DNA of 64,000 nt from contig CM051521.1 of the NCBI GenBank assembly GCA_028015205.1, forward strand, positions 103,764,513 to 103,828,512, read 5' to 3'. The translations under genes and the position numbers were made by a program. Below are positions 41,601 to 53,600 of the stretch, piece by piece. Position 1 is the stretch's first letter, and each line of letters opens with the position of its first letter. This stretch comes from Mytilisepta virgata. Lineage: Eukaryota > Mollusca > Bivalvia > Mytilida > Mytilidae. A model generated the notes under the pieces. It did no database searches, was not told where the DNA came from, and worked only from the letters and a program-made list of their open reading frames with translations.

Positions 41601-44600
41601 GTCACCCTGCGTTTCCCATTGCAAGACAATAAAGAATCGCACATGAAACACCATTAGTTGCTGTTATGTTGCCTCTTTGGAGTGTTAAAGACATTAAATT
41701 AGGCATGGGATGCTGACACAAACCCCACATCTATTCGTTTTCATATCACATCAGAAAAAAATACATTATAATTTGATCGAATTCATAAAGGAGAGGGTTT
41801 TATTTGAGTATTTTGGCATATTTTAATTTACGTCTAGCTTATACATAAAATAAAAATTCTGATATTTATTTATTCTCAAATATACTATTTGACTATTTGT
41901 TGTTAGTTTTTCATTCCACAGAAACTCGGTTACAGTGGCCAAATCTAATATTTCCTTATTTTATTAATAACTGTTTCTATGTGTTTTGAAATGAGTTGCT
42001 TAAATACATGACCAGTTGCGATAGGACAAAATATCCCGAGCCGTAAGTCGTAGAGGCTACAGTTTAATAAGTGATTATTTATATTTACAGATACACTACG
42101 TCAGTATGATAAAAAAATAACAAAAAATCGAAAAGAGAAATGTGCATATCATTCCATCTGTGGACAATGTGCATGTAATGTCCATGTACTACTAAGCTCG
42201 ACTTGTTAACCCTGATGTAGAAAAAATATGTGCAGACGTATTATGGTATGGTAGTGCCGTCGGTTTCGGCTTCCGTAGACAGTTAATTTTCCGCTCATTT
42301 ACTTTTGTTCTACATGTATTAAACAAATCCTTATAATATTTTACCACAATGATCTCCATATACGAATGATTTTAGTAAATCTGGACTCTCCCGCTTTTTT
42401 TGGGGGTGGAGGGGGATAAAGTTTTTTTTATATAATTTTGGTGTACATTTTAAAATTTTCAACTGATTTTTTGTGTTCAATGTTTCTTGATTGAAATGGA
42501 ATAAACGTCATTTAGATCCATATTTTGACTATCTCTTAAATACCTCTATCTTTTAGAGATTTAAAGGGGCCAAAAAAGTGTCACGTCTTAATTTTCGAGA
42601 CTTTTTACCTGCGCCAGCTACGGAGTTGAAGTAATTTACACCTGGAATGGGACTTCATATTCGATTATTTCATAAAATAAGAATATAAAGACCTAGCCCT
42701 TTGCTCTTATGAGTTGTCCTATGTATCCGATATTGATTTGCAATACATATTTCATTTCTCCTACGAATAATATGGGGCTTCCTTTTAAGAGCTTATTTGG
42801 AATTTAACTAATGTTAAAATCAATATACACTGCCAAATTATATAAATAATCATTTACTCAAGAAAAACTAGAACTGTCCTGAAAGGGACTAATACCCCCC
42901 CCCCCCCCCCCAGCAACATGTCTGTTTTGAAGCCTACACAAAGTTCAAATCATCATATTTTTCAAAGTACTCGCCCCAACCAGAAAATACTGACAATATG
43001 TATATCTCTATAATGTGATCTAACACTCCATAAAGTTTCATGAGAATCATGCAAGTACATGTAATATAGGAGGTGTTGCGGACAACACATGTAAAGAAGT
43101 TTTGTTTAAAGAAGTTTTGTTAAAAATTTAACAGTCCAAACAGCCATATCTTTTACATTTCTTGTCCAAACAGAAATTCCGACAATGTAAACAGAAATTC
43201 CGACAATGTGCACATCTCCATATAGTGATCTAAAACTCCATAAAGTTTCATGAGAATTATGCAAGAAATCTAGGAGGAGTTGCGGACAACGTTATTTCGG
43301 ACATACGGACAAACTGAAACCTATATACTTCCAAACTTCGTTTGCGGGGGTATAATTAATAAAACGCATGTTTCACAGACTTATCGGCAACCGTCGCGTC
43401 ATTCAAAAATCAACATGGGGCGGCCTATGTATATATGTATTACAGTGCAGTACAAGATTGTTATTGTACACAACTTTTTCCTGTGGAAAAGATACTTTTG
43501 GTCTTCAAAGCATACCCAATTCACGTTTACGTAAAAATATGTACACACGGCATAAAAGTGGATATACCCTGTAATATATCGTTTGACGACATATACGATG
43601 CCATATTTGTGCACGAAAAAGTTTATTTCAGGACGAAATATGAAAGTATATATAACTGTTAAATGGTTAGGAGGATAGTAACAAATTTATTATTCTCAAA
43701 GGAAAACAGCTGCATCGTGACGAGGGGAACAATAAACTTCGGGACATACGCCTCATATCATCATGTTAATGCTTACTTTCCATTTGATCAATTAGAAGTT
43801 TGATAATTCTCTTTTATTCATAACAGTTAGTATTATATGATCCCTGTTCATAAGTAACGGGGTTAAACGGCTCAAATATATGCACGAGTATGATGAATTG
43901 ATGGACATAATGGGTGTGGTCAACGATAACCAATCATATGGTTTGAATTGGTCATGGTCACGTTATTACATGGAACCGTGTCTGATCGATAGAAAAACTA
44001 TAATTAATTAATTGGCGAAAGATTACACAGAACTCATTTAAGTTGAGAGGTATGTTCATTTTATTTAAGATTTAGTTACGATCGAGTTAATCATGCCGCA
44101 TGTAATTGAATGCATTGAGGATTGGAAGGTTGTTCAAAATACATATTTTGAAAATTGTGATTTAAAAGTATCTCGGAAAACTGTTATTTTGAAACCCAAA
44201 GACATTAATTCGGGTATATTTATAAGTCTAGGGTTTTCAATTAATGTAATAACCCGGGAGTGGGGTTTTTCATGATTTTTGGTATTGTTCGGGGTGTGTT
44301 TTGAAAAACTAATATATATTCGGGTTGTAAATTGACGGTGCTATTCAATTCCTCGGATGTTTGTGCATAAACATCAGTATAAGTCCGGGTGTGCTTTGCC
44401 GATATGGCTGTTTTGCGGGTATAGGTATTTTCATCTAAATATTTTTTTTTTGTGTATTATTAACATGTATTCTAGTATTTGTTCGGGTATCTTAGGCCAT
44501 TTTCGCACATCCTCGTCAACAATCCAGAGAGTTACCCCTCTCCCCTCTTCCGGGTAATTACACTAATTTCCAAGAACATTTCGCATCGTCTTTAGAAGTG

Positions 44601-47600
44601 AGGCTGATTATTTATGCAATCGGTAAGTCTTAACGGAAATGACCGAGCTTCATATTTTTGGCCCAAAATAATTTAATTACAAGAAGTGAGAACGTAAACA
44701 TTGTAATGCATTTCAAATTTATTTTGTTCATTTTAATTACAATCTTCACACACTTGTTTTTGAGAAAATTAGCGTAAAAATTTTAGTTACTGTAAATCAA
44801 TAACATTGAGGAGCTATTTTGGGAAATCGTAAATATCAAAACACATGATGATTCAATCGATGAAGTTTATGATAATGTATTTCATTCCCAGCCTCTTCTT
44901 GCCAATTTGACGCCTGGCAAATATCATACGTTTCGTAGGCGTTGCAAAAACCACTTTGCAATTTCTTTTTTTTAGCAGAAACAGTAAATGATCTTGGTCG
45001 ACTACTACTATTTACTTTGTGTAGACATTTTCTTCACCAACTTTCGCTATCCGCAAGCGCACGACTTCCACGGTAAGAGGTCATGTTGAGGTCATATGAA
45101 TAGGGGCGGGAATTAGATTGATTTTTTGTCGCACCGACAAAAATTTAAACAAGGTTTGTTTAATGTTAGTCCATCGGTGATTTGTTTACACAAAAAATTT
45201 TCTATAAAACATTCATTTTTTTTTAATTCGGGCGTCTGTCAACTTCTTACATGTATCTTCTATTGTTGCGATTAGGGGCATTATATCTTTATAATGATTG
45301 CATACCATCTGTAGATCAATTGCAAACATTATTGTTCGCAGGTAGTCGAATTTATAAAAAATAAACTTGTGACCTAGACTTTTCTGCATTTAACTTTGCA
45401 CAGTATTGTCATATGTATTTACAGGTGAAATAAAGTTTTAGGATTTTGATTTTAAAAATAGGGGCCCAGGGATAAAATGTTGTACCAAAAGTAGTAAATT
45501 TCAATTGTGGCTAAAATCTTCCTATTTTCCAGATGTAATATTATAAGAAGGGATTGCTTCTTTTAATAGGTTCATTGGAGTGTAAAGGCGTTGACCGACT
45601 GCCTTCATGCTTTAAATGTGTTTCAGTCATCCATGAGTGCCTTTAAATTTGTTTACACGCTAATGAATTACAAAAAGAAGATTTCAATTATTTAAGACTG
45701 TTAAATCATTCATTTTTAGCTCCCTTGTACAAAGGTCCATGTGAGCTATTGCCATCAATTGGGGTCTGTCGTCCATCTGCCTTTATTTTAAATCTGAAAT
45801 CAGTAAGCCAATTGGAACCAAAATTGGCAGCAATGGTCCTTAGATGATCCTTTATTAGCTCACTTGGCCCAAAGGGCCATGTGAGCAATTGCTATCACTT
45901 GGTGTCCGTCGTCATCGTCGTCGTAGTAAAATTTCCGTTAAAGATCTTCTCTGAAACCACTGAGCCAATTGGAACAAAACTTAGCAGCAATGGTCCTTAG
46001 GTGGTTCTCTTTCAGAATTATATCCGATGATCCGGCCCCTCATCCTAGATTGCCGCCAGAGCCGAACATAGTTTAACATAGAACACTATGGGAAATTTAC
46101 TTACAGACCTTCTTGACTGAAACCACTTGGCCAATTGGAACAAAACTTAGCAGTAATGGTCCTTAGGTGGTCCTCTTTCAGAAAAATGTCCAATGACCTC
46201 GCCTGTCATCCAAGATGGCCACAGTTTAACATAGGACCCTATTGGAAATTTACTTAAAGATGTTCTTGCCTCTGGCTTGAAACCACTTGGCCAATTGGAC
46301 TAAAATTTAGCAGCAATGGTCCTTAGGTGGTCCTCTTTCAGAATTATATCCAATGACAGGCCGGTCATCCAAGATGGCCACAAGAGCCAAACATAGTTTA
46401 ACATAGGACCCTATGGAGAATTTAATTAAAGATTTTGTCTGAAACCACTAGGCCAATCGGAACAAAACTTGGCAAGAATGGTCTTTAAATGATCCTTTTT
46501 CAGAATTATATCTGATGACCCGGCCCATCATCCAAGATGGCTGCCAGGACTGAACATAATTTAACATAAGACCCTATGAGAAATTTACTTAAATATCTTC
46601 TTGTCTGAAACCTAGTATAATATAGGACCCTATGGAGAATTTAAAGATCTTCCTGTCGGAACCACGGGTCCAATTGGAAGAAAACCTGGCAGTAATGGTC
46701 CTTAGGTGGTCCTCTTTCAGAATTATATCCAATTTCCCCACCTGTAATCCAAGACGGACGCCAGAGCCGAATATAGTTTAACATAGAACCCTATTGGAAA
46801 TTAACATCTTCTTAATATTTCTGAAACCACTGAGCCAATTGGAACAAAACTTAGCAGCAATGGTCCTTTGGTGGTCCTCTTCCAGAATTGTATCCGATGG
46901 CCCAGCCTACCATAAAAAATAGCCTTCACAGCTGAACATTGTTAAACATAGTACCATATGGGAAATTTACTTAAAGATATTCTTGTCTAAAACCACTGGG
47001 CCATTTGGGAAAAAAAACTTGGCAGCAATGTCCTTAGTTGGTCCTCTTACAGAGTTATATCCTACGATCCAACCCGTCATCCAAGATGGCTACCAGATCC
47101 GAACAGTGTTTAACATAGGACCTAACTTGAAAAATCACTGAAAGGTCTTCTTGTCTGAAATTGAAAGTTGACAGCAGTTGCACGCTGCCAGTCACGATGG
47201 ACATAGTCCAGGTGAGTGATCAGGCTCCTGGGAGCCTTTAGTTAAAGTTGTAACTGATGACCCAGACTTCCATCCAACATGGCACCAGAGCCAAACATAT
47301 GGGAAAACTGACAAAAAAATATTGTCTGAAATCAGTATGCAAATTGGAACCAATCTTAGTAGCAATGGTCCTCAGTTGATCCTTTCACAGAATTGTATGC
47401 GATGACCCTGTCTGCCGTCCAAGATGGCCAACTTAGTTTAACTTTATGGTAAAATTCACTACAAGTCTTTTTTCCTAAACCAGTGAGTCAAGTGGAACCC
47501 AATTTGGCAGAAATGGTCAGAATATTATTTGTTGGCCTGGACCATTCAAGGTGGTTAACTAACACCCTGCAGGAAAATACATTTAAAAGCTCTTCTTGTT

Positions 47601-50600
47601 TGAAACCAGTGATCGATTTGGAACCAGTGTGCCAATCAGAACTTTTATCCTCCAAACTGCCAGTCAAGATAAACATAGTCAAGCGATTTATATTGCTTTA
47701 AGTCCGCAAATGATTTAATGTGAGCAACACAGGCTTCTGGGAGCCTCTAGTTCAATATTCAATGCAGTATCTTATATTCTCGTTGCATGGAAAATTTCAT
47801 GGATATCTGCAATATAGCCTGATTTATTTTATTAAGGTCTGTCGATGCGTACATATGACGTAATTTCTTTTAGGTTGCAACAGTTTGTATGGAATATTTT
47901 ACCAGTAATAATAAAGACCACAACAAAATATATCTCTGGCATATTAGAGGACTTTTGCTTAAAACATGAAAAGGATCCAATATAAAAATGGAAAAAGATT
48001 CTGTTATAAACAAAAAATAAATCATTTATCACAAGAAGCCTGAATGATCAATTTTTATACGACCGCAAAATTTTTGCGGTCGTATATTGGTATGACGTTG
48101 GCGTCGTCGTCGTCAGCGTCGTCCGAAGACATTTGGTTTTCGCACTATAACTTTAGTATAAGTTAATAGAAATCTATGAAATTTAAACACAAGGTTTATG
48201 ACCACAAAAGGAAGGTTGGGATTGATTTTGGGAATTTTGGTCCCAACAGTTTTAGAATTACGGGCAAAAAAAGGGCCCAATAGGCATTTTTCTTGGTTTT
48301 CGCACAATAACTCTAGTATAAGTAAATAGAAATCTATGAAATTTTAACACAAGGTTTATGACCACAAGAGAAAGGTTGGGATTGTTTTTGGGAGTTTTGG
48401 TCCCAACAGTTTAGGAATTAGGGGCTAAAAAATGGCCCAGATAAGCATTTTTCTTGGTTTTTGCACAATAACTTTAGTATAAGTAAATTTAAACACAAGG
48501 TTTATGACCACAAAAGGAAGGTTGGGATTGATTTTTGGAGTTTTGGTCCCAACAGTTTAGGAATTAAGGGCCAAAAGGGTCCAAAATTAAACTTTGTTTG
48601 ATTTCATCGAAAATTGAACTATTGGGGTTCTTTGATATGCCGAATCTAACCGTGTATTTAGATTCTTAATTTTTGGTCCTGTTTTCAAATTGGTCTACAT
48701 TAAGGTCCAAAGGGTCCAAAATTAAACTTAGTTTGATTTCAACAAAAATTGAATTCTTGGGGTTCTTTGATATGCTGAATCAAAACATGTACTTAGTTTT
48801 TTTATTATGGGCCCAGTTTTCAAGTTGGTCCAAATCGGGGTCCAAAATTAAACTTCATTTGATTTCAACAAAAATTGAATATATGGGGTTCTTCGATATG
48901 CTGAATCTAACCATGTATTTAGATTTTTGATATTTGACCCGATTATCAAATTGGTCCACATTGAGGTTTAGAGGGTCTAAAATTGAACTTTATTTGATTT
49001 CATCAAAAATTGAATTCTTGGGGTTCTTTGATATGCTGAATCTATCCATGTATTTAGATTTTGGATATTGGAATACCACAAAGGGATGGTAAGAATTGTC
49101 TTTGGTAGTTATGGCTCAAACCGTTAAGGAATAAGGTGCAAAAAGGGGGGAAAAGGGTTTCCAGGTTAATGGACAATTACTTAAGTACAAAACATAATTT
49201 AAAAGGCAGTGTAAGGTTGGTAATTGAAACTTATTTGAATATCTCACCTAAACTGCTTTTAAATTATTTATATTGGAAATTTGCCAAAAACTTTATTATT
49301 AATAAATTCCATTGGAAATGTGCCAATAACTTTAGTTTAAGGCCATTTATTTTTAATTAGTTGGTTTACGGATCCGCCGACCCGATTTGAAGAAAAAAAA
49401 TAAAATTGAAAATTTTGGTTTTTTATTACCGCCGATCCTCTGAAATCAACCATCCCAAAAATAAAAATAAATTTAAAACTTTTTCCATCAAAATTTCATA
49501 AAAGATGATGTTCCAATTTGTCTTAAAATAGATTATCCGTTAATAAAATACTTGCAAAAAAAAAACTATTTATAGCCGTTAGTGATGCCAATTTCCGAAA
49601 CAAGTTTTATGAAACGAATTTCCTATTACAATCCATGCGGCTTTTAAGTTCGTTTTGTATGAATATCTTGATTCCGTAAGATATCGAATCCACTCATTTT
49701 ATCTTATCGTAGTTGACGAGTCGGATCTCTTAAAAATGGAATGGTCTACTGAACAACAACCTTCAAGATAGATGTTCTGACATTTGGCAATACAACCAAG
49801 ATTGTTCAAAAGTACACGATTTGCCCTCTTTTTTTTCTTTTTTTTCCGGACCGAGCGACCCTATTTTTAAAAAAAAAAATCCGTAAACCAATTAATTAAA
49901 AATAAAAGGCCTAATGAACTTCATTGGAAATTTGCCAATATAAAATGTTGCTGATGAAGCTTTTTTGTTTATCTCACTTAAACTGCTTTTATATTATGTA
50001 TATTGGAAATTTGCCAAAAACTTTATTATTAATAAATTCCATTGGAAATTTGCCAATAACTTTAGTTTAATGAACTTCATTGCAAATTTGCCAATATAAA
50101 ATGTTGCTGATGAAGCTTTTTTGTTTATCTCACCTAAACTGCTTTTAAATTATGTATATTGGAAATTTGCCAAAAACTTTATTATTAAATTTCTGATTTA
50201 TATATAAAAGCAAATAATAATGATAAGGCCAGAGATACACACCAAACAGGATGTGTAAATTATTATAATAAGTATTGTGCAATAGCAAGAAATTTTCAAT
50301 TGCACAGTATTGTGCAATAGCAAGAAATCTTCAGTTGCACAGTATTGTGCAATAGCAAGAAATCTTCAATTGCACAGTATTGCGCAATAGCAAGAAATTG
50401 ATATTTGGGCCCGGTTATCAAATTGGTCCACATTGAGGTTTAAAGGGTCCAAAATTGAACTTTATTTGATTTCATCAAAAATTGAACTATTGGGGTTCTT
50501 TGATATGCCGAATCTAACCGTGTATTTAGATTCTTAATTTTTGGTCCCGTTTTCAAATTGGTCTACATTAAGGTCCAAAGGGTCCAAAATTAAACTTCTT

Positions 50601-53600
50601 TAAAATTTTCCATTTTAAATTGGTTATTTCTGATTTATATATAAAAGCAAATAATACTGATATGGTTTGAATAGGTAAATTAAAAATTTTTTAATTTCTT
50701 AGACCACATTAATTCTGTGTCAGAAACCTATGCTGTGTCAAATATTTATTCACAATCCAAATTCAGTGTGTATCAAGCTTGAATGTTGTGTCCATACTTG
50801 CCCCAACTGTTCAGGGTTCGACCTCTGCGGTCGTATCAAGCTGCGCCCAGCGGAGCATTTTATTAGACATTGTCACCATACCAACACTCGCTTTACATTG
50901 CAATACACTGGGAATTTTCTATTGGCAAATACAGTTTATAAATGAAAAACACAAACAAGCAGCTAGCTACTGATGTAAGTTATATAAGTACAAGGACGGA
51001 ATGATATTATAGTTTAGTTGAATAAATGTTAGATTTAACAGGGTAGTTGGTAAGCAGTTTTTTTAATAAAGGCCCAAATCAAGAATTATAGTGATGTCTG
51101 ACTGTGAATTCATGTTTCACAATTATATGTACACTATATTTTCTGAGCTGTTTGAAGTTTAATATTGATACTTTGTGAGATTGTTCATCTCCTTCTACAG
51201 GTGTGTCACATATTTTACGAATTTCTACCTTGTAGGCCAAGCTAATTCATATGCTTAGTTCAAATTTCCATACTATGGGTGCTCGTTCAGAAACTGTGTT
51301 TGCTATATTTCAGTACATTGTACTTTTCGGAGTTCAATCGTGATACTTTGCATTAGTTGTCAATGTCTCACAAATGCCTACTCTTGTACATTATACTGAC
51401 TCCGAGCTGACCAGTCCTTTGCTCTTACTCCTACAATGCAGATGCTGTATGCTTGGCAGAGAAGCGGCAAATACCAATTTAAATGTCTTTGGTTTGACCC
51501 GGCCAGAGATCGAACCTGCGACCTTCAACACTCAAGGCGAGCATGCTACCACGAGATCACCGAGGCCGTTTTGAATGATGATGAAGATAAGAAAAAATAA
51601 TGTATGCTAGGAATACATAAATTGTCTTTGTACATCAAAATTAAATAAAAAATTTATTTTTAGCATAACACGATTGTATATTTGTATTTGGGAATAAATT
51701 TATTCCCTGAAAAAGAAGATTGTATCTTGGTGTTTAAAGAATAAATTTATTCTCTGAAAAAGAAGATTGTACATTTGGATTTAAAAAATAAATTCATTCT
51801 CTGAAAAAGAAGATTGTACATTTGGATATAAAGAATAAATTTATTCCCTGAAAAAGAAGATTGTACATTTGGATTTAAAGAATAAATTTATTCCCTGAAA
51901 AAGAAGATTGTACATTTAGATTTAAAGAATAAATTTATTCTCTGAAAAAGAAGATTGTACATTTAGACATAAAGAATAAATTTATTCTCTGAAAAAGAAG
52001 ATTGTACATTTGGATTTAAAGAATAAATTTATTCTCTGGAAAAATAGATTGTAAACTCAGATTTTAAGAATAAATTTATTCTCAACAAAACAATTAAGAT
52101 TGCTATTAATAAAGCTGGGTCATATCAGAGGTAAGAATAAATTTATTCTCAGTCTACAAGCAGTTAGCTTTGAAATTGTTCATGACCCAAGAATAAATTT
52201 ATTCTGATATATTTATCTTAGGAAGATACATTTTATAATGAACTTTAATGTTAATAGTATATTTATTGTTACTTTGGAATAAATTTATTCTTTGGGTTTT
52301 ACCTTTTCTGAAATATACCACCAATTTAAACAAATAAACAGACTAAAAATGTTGTTTTTGCCATTTTGATGGAATTTTTCAATTTCATACCGGTAAAAAG
52401 GACATCCAAGAATTTCCTTTTTTATTTTGGAAAGCCTTTATGAAAACCAGTTTTGACTGGTATTATAATTCAAATTACACAAAGAGCATAAAGTCCCATA
52501 ACCAATATTAACCAAATTATAACTCTACAAATTATTTTATAAGTTGAATAATTTTTTTTTATTAAAATCCATCAAAATCTTTTATTAAAGTTTTACATGT
52601 AAGTGTACAGTGCACTTTCTCCAATGATTCTCTACATATTTTTATTATTACAACAAGGATTGTAAGAAATTACTTATCCCTCTCTACATATATGTCTCTG
52701 ATTAAACTAAGAAATTTATTATATTTTTATAAGAAAATTCTGAAATTTTATGAATCTGTCAATTCAATAAAAAAAAAAAACACATTACAATTCTACATCA
52801 AAATCTATATTACTATTCAGTAACTTATATCACTATTTGTAAAACATCTGTTTTAAAACTATCAATTAATATTGTGTCTTATATTTGCTTGTTTAAAAAA
52901 ATAGTGTTTGTTTTTTATTCCTATAAGATGGTCTTCCATGTGTATTTATGTTATACACACCTTTCAAAATATCTTTCACTTTCATTCTTTTTATATATAT
53001 GTATATGGGGGCATTTATTGAAATTTATTGGCTATACTATTATAAATCACTAGCATTGCTGTCTTCATCCATAATATATTCCTTCTGGTCAATGTAAACA
53101 AGTTCAAGAGTAGCCCGCACTGTACGTCATTTCCGGTCAATCCGGGTCACTCAGCGAGGAAACCCTGTTTCCGGAAATAGCGCTGATTGGATTTCCCACA
53201 GGTAAAAATAATCCAACTTCACTCGCTATTTTCTCCGTTATTACTTGACCAAATTTCATCGGGTTTTTTGCGTTTTTATACGTTTATTTAGTACTATAAA
53301 ATGAAAATAACTTGCTATAAGCGTTTTAGTTCCACTTTAACCTAAGTCAATGAAGCAAGATAAGTAGGTCAGAGTGACCTGTTTGGTAGGAGGCTGTGTT
53401 ACTCCCCCAGATACAAGCTCACAGTAAGTTATATGACTGTAGGTCCCTTGGTATTGGATAACTGAACTTGGACATAAAACTGAACCTAAGTCAACAAAGC
53501 ACGATAAGTAGGTCCGAGTGACCTAATTTTGGTGAGAGGCTGTGTTACTCCTCAAGATGCACCCTCACACCAAGTAATATCACTGTAGTTCCCTTGGTAT

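Larger units (their letters stand above)
48087..50870 (+). repeat. Tandem repeat region (~170-bp and ~110-bp units)
   Basis: Units of two kinds. One carries AAACACAAGGTTTATGACCA and GGAAGGTTGGGATTG (48150-48580). The other carries GGGTTCTTTGATATGC and AATCTAACCATGTATTTAGA (48600-49070, again 50400-50600). Then TTGGAAATTTGCCAAAAACT units run from 49240 to 50190. It is bounded by GCGGTCGTAT motifs. Confidence 0.75.
29133..53336 (+). mobile_element. Giant (24.2 kb) TTAA-flanked element, Kolobok-like
   Basis: Ends AGTGGAACTAAAACGC and its complement GCGTTTTAGTTCCACT. Inverted homology runs about 90 bp with few mismatches (29133-29222 versus 53247-53336). TTAA stands on both sides (29129-29132, 53337-53340). 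Further in, 30960-31890 and 51660-52450 are inverted copies carrying arrays of the palindrome AGAATAAATTTATTCT. A THAP-domain exon lies at 29501. TTAA targets plus a THAP DNA-binding domain are the known hallmarks of Kolobok transposons; piggyBac also uses TTAA but has no THAP. No catalytic transposase was found in the interior, so this copy seems non-autonomous. It explains the 27.7-kb intron 3. Confidence 0.75.

Noticed and set aside
51501..51568. Functional tRNA gene
   Set aside because: A- and B-box-like text is present but I could not fold a full cloverleaf. A SINE head is more likely.
29133..53336. Polinton/Maverick identity for the giant element (ends AG...CT, length over 20 kb)
   Set aside because: The flanking duplication is TTAA rather than 6 bp, and I saw no protein-primed polymerase, integrase, ATPase or capsid-type frames inside.
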